Made by a program: the position numbers and the translations under genes. Below, piece by piece: positions 20,245 through 28,392 of a stretch of DNA of 34,154 nt (position 1 is its first letter; every line of letters begins with the position of its first letter). The notes below the pieces were generated by a model. It was not told the origin of the DNA, did not search any database, and worked only from the letters and a program-made list of their open reading frames with translations. This stretch comes from a virus, in the IMG/VR virus record IMGVR_UViG_3300032046_000115, positions 1 through 34,154 of that record. One strand, written 5' to 3'.

Positions 20245-22230
20245 TCACGTCACTCTCACCAGCTTCACGGCGCAGTCCAGGGTCCCGCGGTCCTGCCATT
20301 CGAACGTCACGTCATCGCTCGCCAGCCGGCATTTGTCCACCCAGCAGAGACTCTGCCCCGCGTCGAATGCCTGCCCCGGCGCCGTGAGCAGATCGATCCG
20401 CTCCTCGGCATCGCTGATGACCGCCAGGCCGGTCACCTTGCTGGGGATGATATCGGCGAGCGGCGGGCGGAACGCCAGATAGGTCCGCAGGGCATTGAAC
20501 CCCATGTTGCGAGTGAATCCGCGATTGGCGACGTAGAGACTCGTATCGCTCGATCCGCAGGGCCGCGTGAGCGTCAGATCGGCCGCAAACGTCGGGACGA
20601 GGAACGCCGTCTGGCAGCCCTTGATCGCGTACAGGAACTGCCGCAGCCGCCAGCATGCCTGCATCGTCCTCGGATGCCAGATGTGGCCCTGGATCGTTGC
20701 GTTGAAGTCGGCGTTGCGTACCACGACGAACGGGCCGGTGCCGGCGTCGAGAACGGCGGCATCGGGATCATGCTCGAGCTCGCCGTGATCGCTTGGCCAA
20801 TAGGCCGGATCCGTCAGGACCGTCATACCGTCATAGGTCATCGCGGCGGCGAAGCCGGTCACGGCGGCGAGATCGACGACGTCGACCTCCCAGGTCAGAT
20901 CGATCAGGGCGGCATCTCTGTACCGCTCCACCCGACCCGCGCCCAGGCACCAGCCGATCCGGCAGGGCATGATCCACGGGCTACCGCTATAGGCGCGCAC
21001 CGTGGGCATCGATAGGGTCAGGGCTGCATCGGCCACGCCGGCGACCTCGACGATCTCATACAGTTCCTGTGATTGCCAGATCATGGCGTAACTGCCGACG
21101 CGGTAATCGGCATAGCGCGTGTCGATGGCGATGGCACTGCTGCCGGCGGGCAGAACGGCCGTGTGGGCGGTGGACTGCGACCCGAGAGGGATCGGCCAAG
21201 TATTCGACAGCCAGCCGTGAAGAACGGCCTCGAAGGCCGCGTAATCCGCGTCCCCGTCGATGAAGACCTGCGTCGTGAACGCCTGGCGGGGGAACCCGAG
21301 ATGGTGGGCGATCCGCTGCTCGGTCCGGTCGTGGGAATCCAGTATCTCCGTATTGAACCGCAGCCGTTCAGTCACCGGCCAGGTCCATCGGCCGATGGAT
21401 GGGGCGAAACTGATGACGTTCAGGTCCGCGGTCATCGAGCACTCGGCCCGGAAGTGCGCTTGCCATGAGATCATGTACAGGCCGTGCCGAATGAGATCGA
21501 TTTCGGCAGGGGTCAAAATGTCATTGAAGACCGCCAACTCATCGAGGTGCATGTCGGAGTAGCCGCCGCCGGCGTCGCCGCGGATCCCGCTGTTGATCCG
21601 CGTACTATTCAGCGAGATGCTGTTCGCCGCGTTGCCGGTCTGCAGGGCGCCGCCGCCAAGCCGGGCATCGGCGGCAAGGTCCCAGCACTCGAATTGATAA
21701 CTCTTGTCGGCGTCGTCGTACGTGTAGGCGACGAAATACCAGGTCCCGATTGCCGGCGCACCGCCTGAAAACGTGATCACCTCGTTCAGTGTGCCCGATG
21801 TATGGCCATGATAGACCCGCAACGCAATGGTCCCGCTGGTATTGTTCACGTGGAGCCACAGACTACGCCCGCCGGAAAGCGTGTACTTGCTGTACAGCGT
21901 GGCATTGCGACTGGTCAATAGCGCATCGAGACGAAATATGCCGGTGATACTGATCTTTTTGACCGAGTCATCGCTTTTGAGGGGAAAACCCGTGGAAAGA
22001 TCGGCATCGTTGAGATAGGCGGAAACTCCTCCCGCCGTGGTGAATATCCCGGCGGCATCACCCTCTTTATGATCGGCGGCGTCCGTATCGAGCGTGAGCG
22101 CGGAGAAATGCAGATGATTGCCATTGCCCGACACGTCGTAGAGGTGTCCCGCAGTCGGATTATCGAGGTCCGCCGTGTTGAACTGCCAGGCGGCCTTACA
22201 GTTCGAATCCAACTGGAATTGATTGGCCAT
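20245..22230 (-). CDS. Tail protein with N-terminal LamG-like (concanavalin-type) domain
   Basis: 661 aa. Residues about 10-250 form a LamG/concanavalin A-like fold (AAWQFNTADLDN, GFPLKSDDSVKKISI, TWYFVAYTYDDADKSYQFEC, HLDELAVFNDILTPAEIDLI), usually a glycan or surface-ligand binder. Residues 260-661 form a tail-assembly domain (SFAPSIGRWTWPVTERLRFN, ACWRLRQFLYAIKGCQTAFL), in the position of a distal tail hub protein upstream of DUF2163. The LamG part is a clear paralogue of the secreted protein at 30237, so this is a good candidate for a virion receptor-binding element. Confidence 0.75.
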   Translation of the reverse strand: MANQFQLDSNCKAAWQFNTADLDNPTAGHLYDVSGNGNHLHFSALTLDTDAADHKEGDAAGIFTTAGGVSAYLNDADLSTGFPLKSDDSVKKISITGIFRLDALLTSRNATLYSKYTLSGGRSLWLHVNNTSGTIALRVYHGHTSGTLNEVITFSGGAPAIGTWYFVAYTYDDADKSYQFECWDLAADARLGGGALQTGNAANSISLNSTRINSGIRGDAGGGYSDMHLDELAVFNDILTPAEIDLIRHGLYMISWQAHFRAECSMTADLNVISFAPSIGRWTWPVTERLRFNTEILDSHDRTEQRIAHHLGFPRQAFTTQVFIDGDADYAAFEAVLHGWLSNTWPIPLGSQSTAHTAVLPAGSSAIAIDTRYADYRVGSYAMIWQSQELYEIVEVAGVADAALTLSMPTVRAYSGSPWIMPCRIGWCLGAGRVERYRDAALIDLTWEVDVVDLAAVTGFAAAMTYDGMTVLTDPAYWPSDHGELEHDPDAAVLDAGTGPFVVVRNADFNATIQGHIWHPRTMQACWRLRQFLYAIKGCQTAFLVPTFAADLTLTRPCGSSDTSLYVANRGFTRNMGFNALRTYLAFRPPLADIIPSKVTGLAVISDAEERIDLLTAPGQAFDAGQSLCWVDKCRLASDDVTFEWQDRGTLDCAVKLVRVT

Positions 22231-22242
22231 AGTCCCGCTCGC

Positions 22243-22620
22243 TTACGTCTGAGTCACCGTAATTTCGCCGATAGGAAAGCTCGGCGCGATGCTCGTGCCG
22301 GTAACGATCTGGGGGAACGGTAGCGGCGTCGAGTGGATCAAATTGCCGCCGGAGGCGGCGTCGAACAGGCAGACGTGCGTGATCGTGCCCCAGGCCCCCG
22401 TAGGTGTGGGAAACGTCACGGCGGCGACGTTGCTCTTGACGCCGGCGGCGGCCGCCGTCCAATCCGTCGTCTCGATCTCGACCCGGTCGTACGATCCGCT
22501 CGACGGCTCCGCCAGACCGCCGCCGTCCACGCCCGGATCGGCGGTGGACAATCCCGCCCAGACACTATCGGCGAGCAGGTATTCGACCAGTAGATTTGCG
22601 GCATAAGTGCTTAGGCTCAT
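22243..22620 (-). CDS. Phage tail fibre-type protein
   Basis: 125 aa; GGAGG lies 8 nt before the ATG, which overlaps the tape measure stop (ATGA). It reads WAGLSTADPGVDGGGLAEPS, then YDRVEIETTDWTAAAAGVKS and GAWGTITHVCLFDAASGGNL, a pattern typical of small phage tail-fibre/appendage proteins. It would be incorporated into the distal tail. Confidence 0.72.
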   Translation of the reverse strand: MSLSTYAANLLVEYLLADSVWAGLSTADPGVDGGGLAEPSSGSYDRVEIETTDWTAAAAGVKSNVAAVTFPTPTGAWGTITHVCLFDAASGGNLIHSTPLPFPQIVTGTSIAPSFPIGEITVTQT

Positions 22621-25145
22621 CCTCGGTTCCTCCCGGTGTGGTACATCACCAGTTGCTCACCCTCACGCCCTTCCATATCCTTGCGGTGCAGCAGGTCCCG
22701 CCGATCCACGATCGTCGCGTTGATCTGCATCTGCTTGGCGGCGATCTGCTTCAATACGGCGAGCATCTCACCGAAAGCCGGATTACCCCCGCCGCCGGCA
22801 TGGACGCCCAACCGGCCCGCATTGTCCCTGGCGAGAGGCAGGATGCCTTCCTCGCCCGCCTCGCCCATGACGCCCGTGCCCCGGGCGAACGGGAATAGCG
22901 TCGGCCGGTCGATGACGGTTCCCCGGCCGAAGGGGATGATGCCCCGCGTGCCGAAGACGTTGCCCAACCGGCTGACCGGGACGTCGTAATTGCCCGCGGC
23001 GGCCCCCGTGGATGTCATACCGCCACCGCCGCCACCGAACCCGCCGGCGATGCTGCCGCCCAGGTTCTTCAGGAACGTCGTCCCCAGGTCCATACCCTGC
23101 GTGATGATCGGCTTCCAGAGTTGCTCCTGCATCCAGTATTCGAGCATCTTGAGGCCGACCCGCTCCAGGGACTTGCCGAGGTCCTCACTGCGAAAGACCG
23201 CGTCCGAGAGGGACCCGACGATCCCATCCCGCATCTGGACCGCCAGTTGGCCTGCGATCTGGGCGGTCGTCAGGAGCGACTCCTGCATCTCCTCAATACT
23301 CTGCGACCAGCCCTCGCCGAACGTCACGTCCGCCAGGTCCCGGGCCCGCTGCATCTCGTTGACGACCCGCGTCAATTCCTCCCGCTGGGCGGCGGTCAGC
23401 TCCACACCCCGCTTGAATGCCTCGTTCGTCGCGTTCTGAATGACGGTCTGCCGCTCCCGCTCTTTATTGGTCAACCCGGCCAACCGGGCCTCATCCTGCA
23501 TCGCCCTCGTCGTCTGCTCGAGCTCGGCGTTGAAGTCCGCTTGCGCCGCCTTCAAGACGAGTCCCTCTATCTCCTGCCTCTCGGCAGCCGTCAGGTCCAC
23601 CGTGGTGCGCAGACCTTTGTTGTAATCCTCCTGAACGGCGGCGGCGGCCTTATCGAGCGACAATGCCTGCTGCCTCTGGAGTGCGTTCGTGCCGCGAATT
23701 TCGGACTCCAGACGCAGTTTATTCAGCACATCGCTCATGGCCGTGAGTTGCGATTCGGCCTGATCGCCCGCTCCTTCACGCCCGGCCCCGCCGGCCGTCG
23801 TGCCGCCGGGGAATAGATTGCGGGGCAACATCAGACCCGGACCCAGCACGCCGGGAATCGTTATGGTCTGACTGCGGATGTACTCCATTTGCCGGCGGGC
23901 CTTGCTCTCCTCGGCCCGCTTGCGCATCTCCCCGAAAAAGGTCTGCGTCCGCGTCACGTTGTCCGGCTGCTGCGCAATGGACCCGGATGGAGGCTGACCG
24001 CCCATCGTGCCAGCTACCTGGTCCACCAGCAAGCCCCTCCGCTCATTACGGAGTTGTCGATGGATTCGCTCGTACTCCGCCGTATCCTGGGGCGGCATCG
24101 TCTCAAAATGACCACCCCAACCCTGGCCTCGCCATTCCTCTTTGAATGCCCGCGGTTCTTCCGGGTGCAGCACGCGATATCGTTCTTGAGCCGCCTGCTG
24201 AGTCATCATCGGTCCAGCAAGCATCTCCGCCGTCGGACCAGCACCCCGCTGGGCTTCGCGGTATTTATCCACAACCCAGATGAGTGACGCCATAGGCTTC
24301 AGGATATCTGTCGTCGTTCGCTCGATCTGCGAGAGGAGATCGAGCACTTTGGCGGCAGCTACGCCGACGCTTTCCATCGCGGTCGTGCCGGTCGAACCGA
24401 ATCCCTCACCTGCCGTCGCCGCATCCGTGATCTGACCCGCGAAGGCTTCGACGTATGGAGCCAACTCGATGACGGCGCGATACAGTACTCCGGTCATGAT
24501 CCCGCGCATTTTGGCCAGTTCGACATTCGCGGCCCGCACGGTGTCGACGTCGAGCTGCGTCAGGACCAAACCCAGCTTGCGGCCCTCTTCCGCCTGGGCC
24601 GTCAAGGCGGCCGAACCCTTTTCCAACAGATCGAGGACCTCGGACTGACCCCGGCCGAAGACGTCATAGGTCAATCGGAGCCGGTCGCCCCGGTTCGTCA
24701 CCTGGGCCATCGCATCCGCGACCGAATAGAATACCTGGGCGGAGTCCATCTTGGACAATTGGCGGGCATTCAGACCGAGTTCCGCAAAGGCATACCGGGC
24801 CTCGCCGGCGCCCCGGCTCGCTTCCGATAGCCGCCGGGTCATCGCCTCCATACTGCGGTTCACCGTATCGGTTGCCAGGCCGGTCCGCCGGGCCGAATAC
24901 TGCAAGGCGGTCAGACCCTCCGTCGTGGTGCCGAGTTTCTCGGAGGCGTGGCCGATCTCTCCGATGTCCTTCGCGGTCTTCTGGAGTACGTAGCCTATCG
25001 AGCCGATACCGGCCAGGCCCACCGCCGTGACGGCGAGGGACTTCAGCGACCGGCCGAGCGTCGTCATCCCGCGGTCGATGCTCGACAGGCCCGCGGCACC
25101 GCGATTGAAAACTTCGAACACGATTCCAACGGTTGTCGTCGCCAT
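22617..25145 (-). CDS. Tail tape measure protein
   Basis: 842 aa, the longest gene of the tail module. The N-terminus (IVFEVFNRGAAGLSSIDRGM, TAVGLAGIGSIGYVLQKTAK) and KLGTTTEGLTALQYSARRTG are typical of tape measure proteins. Long coiled-coil stretches follow (QDEARLAGLTNKERERQTVI), and the C-terminus is Gly-rich (GGSIAGGFGGGGGG). It sets tail length and is ejected during DNA entry. It lies directly downstream of the frameshifted chaperone pair, as in lambda-like tails. Confidence 0.9.
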   Translation of the reverse strand: MATTTVGIVFEVFNRGAAGLSSIDRGMTTLGRSLKSLAVTAVGLAGIGSIGYVLQKTAKDIGEIGHASEKLGTTTEGLTALQYSARRTGLATDTVNRSMEAMTRRLSEASRGAGEARYAFAELGLNARQLSKMDSAQVFYSVADAMAQVTNRGDRLRLTYDVFGRGQSEVLDLLEKGSAALTAQAEEGRKLGLVLTQLDVDTVRAANVELAKMRGIMTGVLYRAVIELAPYVEAFAGQITDAATAGEGFGSTGTTAMESVGVAAAKVLDLLSQIERTTTDILKPMASLIWVVDKYREAQRGAGPTAEMLAGPMMTQQAAQERYRVLHPEEPRAFKEEWRGQGWGGHFETMPPQDTAEYERIHRQLRNERRGLLVDQVAGTMGGQPPSGSIAQQPDNVTRTQTFFGEMRKRAEESKARRQMEYIRSQTITIPGVLGPGLMLPRNLFPGGTTAGGAGREGAGDQAESQLTAMSDVLNKLRLESEIRGTNALQRQQALSLDKAAAAVQEDYNKGLRTTVDLTAAERQEIEGLVLKAAQADFNAELEQTTRAMQDEARLAGLTNKERERQTVIQNATNEAFKRGVELTAAQREELTRVVNEMQRARDLADVTFGEGWSQSIEEMQESLLTTAQIAGQLAVQMRDGIVGSLSDAVFRSEDLGKSLERVGLKMLEYWMQEQLWKPIITQGMDLGTTFLKNLGGSIAGGFGGGGGGMTSTGAAAGNYDVPVSRLGNVFGTRGIIPFGRGTVIDRPTLFPFARGTGVMGEAGEEGILPLARDNAGRLGVHAGGGGNPAFGEMLAVLKQIAAKQMQINATIVDRRDLLHRKDMEGREGEQLVMYHTGRNRG

Positions 25146-25164
25146 TAAAAAACCTCGGAGAGCG

Positions 25165-25245
25165 AACCACGAAGAGCACGAAGCTCACGAAGGGAAACCC
25201 AAAGAAGATTTTTCCCTCTTTCAGTTCTTCGTGTCCTTCGTGCTT
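25165..25245. repeat. B-type hairpin element, right arm shortened
   Basis: AACCACGAAGAGCACGAAGC and an inverted CTTCGTGTCCTTCGTGCTT around a centre with AAACCCAAAGAAG. It lies between the chaperone and tape measure genes. Confidence 0.8.
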
Positions 25246-25251
25246 GCATCT

Positions 25252-25952
25252 TTACGTCCTTGTCTTCGGTCCTCGTCGCCGCTTCTTCGGGGCCGGGCCC
25301 AGGAGCTGCCGCAGAATCCTCCCGGCTTCTTCCCCGGCTTTCTTATCGCCCAGCATCGCCCGGACCACATCGGCCAGGTAGATCGTTCGCAGGTTCTCAG
25401 CCGATTCGCCCCACGGGCATTCCCACTCGGCCAATTCCAGGCGGCGAAGCTCATAGTCGCTGAACCGCGTCTCGATCTCGCCAATAGGCAACCCATAATG
25501 AGCGCTCAGGCGAACGAGGAACCGCTCATGAACATCACTGCGAAGTTTTTTAGTATCTCGGGGTCTGCCTTACCCCCGACGGCGGAGACCTTCATGCACA
25601 AAGCCGTGAGCGGCGCCAGAATGATGGGGGGCCATTCGATCATCCGCATCAGGTCGATGTCCTTAAACAACAGCGTGCCGGCCTCGTCGCGCACGGAGCG
25701 GATGATCAATTTGACATCGGCGAACGCATCGTCGATCCGCTCGTCGCCATCGGGTTCGCGGACCTTGACGCACGAATCATACCATGCCCTCTTCTCGGTC
25801 GGCGTGAGGCCCCAGACCCAACCCTGTTTGCCGCTGGGCAGCATGAACGGCTCTTTCGGCCGCGCGTTGCGGTAGACCATGAAGTCATCGGCGGTCGCCT
25901 GCGGCGGTTTGGCCGCGGGCCGGGTCTCCGGAACTTTGATTTCTTCGGTCAT
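25252..25952 (-). CDS. Tail assembly chaperone, -1 frameshift product (G-GT type)
   Basis: Reading the gene at 25952 in frame 0 to codon AAC (25547-25545) and then slipping back one base continues in frame for 97 codons: LRSDVHERFLVRLSAHYGLP, then ETRFSDYELRRLELAEWECP. The slippery heptamer A AAA AAC is in the correct phase. The product is about 233 aa. The extension ends in a basic tail (PAPKKRRRGPKTRT). Long chaperone forms of this kind bind the tape measure protein during tail assembly. The extension is not independently started: only a TTG exists (25491). Confidence 0.85.
25506..25952 (-). CDS. Tail assembly chaperone, short form
   Basis: 148 aa; AGGAG lies 5 nt before the ATG. Contains FMVYRNARPKEPFMLPSGKQ, LTPTEKRAWYDSCVKV and a helical C-terminus (LKNFAVMFMSGSSFA). 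Position between the major tail protein and the tape measure, plus the slippery heptamer near its end, identifies it as the G-like chaperone. Confidence 0.8.
   Translation of the reverse strand: MTEEIKVPETRPAAKPPQATADDFMVYRNARPKEPFMLPSGKQGWVWGLTPTEKRAWYDSCVKVREPDGDERIDDAFADVKLIIRSVRDEAGTLLFKDIDLMRMIEWPPIILAPLTALCMKVSAVGGKADPEILKNFAVMFMSGSSFA
25545..25551 (-). promoter_or_regulatory. Programmed -1 frameshift site AAAAAAC
   Basis: On the minus strand the bases read CTA AAA AAC in frame 0, giving the X XXY YYZ heptamer A AAA AAC. It lies 39 nt before the frame-0 stop. Confidence 0.85.
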
Positions 25953-25965
25953 CGATTCTCCTGTG

Positions 25966-25985
25966 GATTTACGAATTACGATTTT
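25966..25985. repeat. A-type intergenic repeat, short
   Basis: GGATTTACGAATTACGATTT just upstream of the chaperone gene. Confidence 0.6.
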
Positions 25986-26007
25986 CCGTCGTCTGCACTA
26001 CCCGCGA

Positions 26008-26415
26008 TTACGCCGCGGCGGTGTAGGTCCACTTGGTGACGGGGGCGATCGTGACGTCGAAGGTCATCTCGTCGCTCACCTCCATCGAGACGGCGCCGAC
26101 CTTGGCGATCCGGCCGAGACCCACGTGCGTATTGCCGATGGAGTCGGTGATCGTGAAGGTGTCTTGGGTATTGGCGCCGGCGTTGGTCCGCAGGGTGCCA
26201 TACAACGTCTTGGTCGTGGCGTCATAGACCATTTTGACCTGGGCGTTGCCCTCATCGAGCGTCGTCGGCAGCCGGGTGCCAATCCGGTCGGTGTCCGTGA
26301 TGCAGCGGACGACCTTGACTGCGGCCTCCAAACCCTCGATGGTGACGCTCTCGATGTTCGGGAATGTCCCGAGGGCATTGCCTACGACTGAACCGCCGTA
26401 TCCGGTACTGGGCAT
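26008..26415 (-). CDS. Major tail (tube) protein
   Basis: 135 aa; AAGGAG lies 7 nt before the ATG. A beta-rich protein (SVTIEGLEAAVKVVRCITDT, DEMTFDVTIAPVTKWTYTAA) at the position of the tail tube gene, directly before the chaperone pair. Short length and small-residue composition fit. The call relies mainly on gene order. Confidence 0.7.
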   Translation of the reverse strand: MPSTGYGGSVVGNALGTFPNIESVTIEGLEAAVKVVRCITDTDRIGTRLPTTLDEGNAQVKMVYDATTKTLYGTLRTNAGANTQDTFTITDSIGNTHVGLGRIAKVGAVSMEVSDEMTFDVTIAPVTKWTYTAAA

Positions 26416-26431
26416 GATGAACTCCTTTCTG

Positions 26432-26923
26432 CTACGCTTGCGCGTATGGGTTGGTGATCAGAACCTTGTAACTGATACTCACCGGCAGCGCGACGACCGT
26501 CGCCTGCCGGACCCTGTCGATCCAAATCTGGGCGTTGCCGACCTCGATCCAATAGGCCAGGCCCCCGCACATCCGGTCCGGGCCCGGGTTCGCCGCGATC
26601 TCCAGGCCCAGCCGCTTCTCGATGTCCGCGATGATCCTGTTCTTCCTCTGATCCACCGGAACCGCAGGCTCCGCCGAGGCGATCAGATACGTGCTCACCA
26701 TGAAAGGCTGTGACTTGAACCGGTGGGTCAATGTCGGCTTCTTCGCCTCCACGGCCTCATCATCCTCGATGAACACGGTCAGGTCGCCCACGGTCTCATC
26801 CATCCCGTATAGCACTTCGTTCCGGCTGACCTTGAGCCCGTAGTGATAACCCCCGGCCGTCGTGATCCCCTGCAACGCGGCCAGCAGCCATTGTGCGATC
26901 CGTTCCACGATCGGCTCAGGCAT
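26432..26923 (-). CDS. Tail terminator-like protein
   Basis: 163 aa. The N-terminus, IVERIAQWLLAALQGITTAG, then LTHRFKSQPFMVSTYLIASA and RIIADIEKRLGLEIAANPGP, follows the pattern of gpU-type tail terminators and similar minor tail proteins. Located between gpZ-like and tail tube genes, as expected. The ribosome site is weak. Confidence 0.65.
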   Translation of the reverse strand: MPEPIVERIAQWLLAALQGITTAGGYHYGLKVSRNEVLYGMDETVGDLTVFIEDDEAVEAKKPTLTHRFKSQPFMVSTYLIASAEPAVPVDQRKNRIIADIEKRLGLEIAANPGPDRMCGGLAYWIEVGNAQIWIDRVRQATVVALPVSISYKVLITNPYAQA

Positions 26924-26937
26924 CGGCGGGGCCTCCG

Positions 26938-26972
26938 CGATTTACGATGTACGATTTATGATTTACGATTTG
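26938..26972. repeat. A-type intergenic repeat
   Basis: Four ATTTACGATT-like copies between the tail terminator-like and gpZ-like genes. Confidence 0.75.
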
Positions 26973-26977
26973 AGATC

Positions 26978-27625
26978 TCATCGCGGCCACTTCCTTTCCA
27001 GCTCGTACTTCACCTGGCCGTCGATCTCCTTCGTGAGCCGCTGCTGGCCTTCGCCGTGGACCGCTGCCAAGAGATCGGGAGCATCCGTGACAATCTTGGC
27101 GATGGATGGACCCCGCAGGTACATCAGGGGCATACGCCGGACCAGATCGCCGCGACGCGTCAGCATGTCATCGCTGACGCCTTTCTCGCCCTTCTTCTTG
27201 CGTCGCCAAGCGGCCCGGCTCTCGATATACTCGCCGCTCTTGCTCTGCGTGAATCCCTCCGTGATGAAGGCCCGGGGGATCAATCGCTGGCCTATGGCGC
27301 CGCCGCCGTAGACCACCCCGGCCCGAGTCTGCCGGGCGTTGAGAAAACTCGTTACGGACAATCGCCGGGCGCTCACGTCCAGCCGCCATCGCCAGTGGGT
27401 GTAACTGGCCTTCTCGGCGTCGACGATCCGGTCCATGACGCTTCGCTTTCGCAGCGGGGCCCTGGCGCGGATCAACCGGTCGAGCTGGGTCCGGCCGCCG
27501 GCGGCCGTGTGCTGCAATGCCCGGTAGACGATTCGGGGCAACACGCGGGGGCAATCCGCCAGGGCACGCTCCACGGCGGCCAATTTCGCCTTATCGAACG
27601 TCACTCGGATCATCGGTTCAGCCAT
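26978..27625 (-). CDS. gpZ-like minor tail protein
   Basis: 215 aa; AAGGTGACTC precedes the ATG. It is basic, with VLPRIVYRALQHTAAGGRTQ, ARAPLRKRSVMDRIVDAEKA and QRLIPRAFITEGFTQSKSGE, the pattern of prophage minor tail protein Z. That family helps connect tail and head or complete the tail. Order (head-tail joining, Z, terminator, tube) agrees. Confidence 0.72.
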   Translation of the reverse strand: MAEPMIRVTFDKAKLAAVERALADCPRVLPRIVYRALQHTAAGGRTQLDRLIRARAPLRKRSVMDRIVDAEKASYTHWRWRLDVSARRLSVTSFLNARQTRAGVVYGGGAIGQRLIPRAFITEGFTQSKSGEYIESRAAWRRKKKGEKGVSDDMLTRRGDLVRRMPLMYLRGPSIAKIVTDAPDLLAAVHGEGQQRLTKEIDGQVKYELERKWPR

Positions 27626-27637
27626 GAGTCACCTTGA

Positions 27638-27704
27638 AACCACGAAGAGCACGAAACACACGAAGAACTGAAAGAGGAGACGGTTTTGGTTTCCCTTCGT
27701 GGTT
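27638..27704. repeat. B-type hairpin element, shortened
   Basis: AACCACGAAGAGCACGAAAC at the left and CCCTTCGTGGTT at the right, with a centre containing AACTGAAAGAGG and GGTTTTGGTTT. Lies between two neck/tail genes. Confidence 0.75.
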
Positions 27705-27712
27705 AATTCTCA

Positions 27713-28060
27713 TCAGTTCAGCTCCCACGTCACCAGCCCGCCGTCCTGGGCCACGGGCCGAACGATCCTCAGCTTGACCAGCGCCCCGCCCATCTGGAGT
27801 CGCACGCTCATCATGTCCCGATCCGTCCACGTGCCCGGCACGATCCCTTCCGTTGCGCTAGGCTTCGCCTGCACCTGCATGGGCTGCATCCGGGCCCGGG
27901 GTTCCGCCTGGCGGTCCGGCGGCTGACGCATGACGATGATCGTAATGGCCCGCTCGACGCCGACGGCCGGGTGATAGATCCCCTGTTCGCCGTACTCCGA
28001 GAGGAAGAAGTCGGCGTCGCCGGCCAACAATTCATCGAAGGGACTGAGATCGATCGTCAT
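27713..28060 (-). CDS. Head-tail joining protein candidate
   Basis: 115 aa; GGAGG lies upstream and the ATG overlaps the previous stop (ATGA). Its beta-rich second half (IVPGTWTDRDMMSVRLQMGG, LVKLRIVRPVAQDGGLVTWE) resembles neck proteins of the gpFII/Gifsy-2 type. The role is inferred from size and order between head and tail genes. Confidence 0.55.
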   Translation of the reverse strand: MTIDLSPFDELLAGDADFFLSEYGEQGIYHPAVGVERAITIIVMRQPPDRQAEPRARMQPMQVQAKPSATEGIVPGTWTDRDMMSVRLQMGGALVKLRIVRPVAQDGGLVTWELN

Positions 28061-28377
28061 CCGCTGATCCTACCTCCCGCCACTTGGAACGACTGGCTAT
28101 CGACGATATTGTCCGTCGCCGCCGGCGCAGCGCCGGCCTGTGCCCTCAACAGCATCCGGTAGAAACCGGCGGGCATGGCCGAAGGCAGGGCGACGCCCAT
28201 GATTCCGGTTCCCGCGTGCTCCGTCACCGTCAGTGCCGTGTTGCCGTAGGTCGGGGCGGCGGCGAGGGCCCCGGCGACGCCGTCCCAGAGATAACCGTCG
28301 CTGGTCCGTATGATCTGGCCGTAATAAGTGGATGTGTCATGCCCTGTTTTCAGGGCAAAAGTGAACTCATAAGCCAT
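28057..28377 (-). CDS. Small beta-rich structural protein
   Basis: 106 aa; AAGGAG lies 7 nt before the ATG. Contains STYYGQIIRTSDGYLWDGVA and HAGTGIMGVALPSAMPAGFY, a carbohydrate-binding-like beta-sandwich style seen in phage appendage proteins. Translationally coupled to the head-tail joining gene. Could be a neck appendage. The following gene is exported, so its membership in the virion is uncertain. Confidence 0.55.
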   Translation of the reverse strand: MAYEFTFALKTGHDTSTYYGQIIRTSDGYLWDGVAGALAAAPTYGNTALTVTEHAGTGIMGVALPSAMPAGFYRMLLRAQAGAAPAATDNIVDSQSFQVAGGRISG

Positions 28378-28392
28378 GATCGGACTCCTTCA

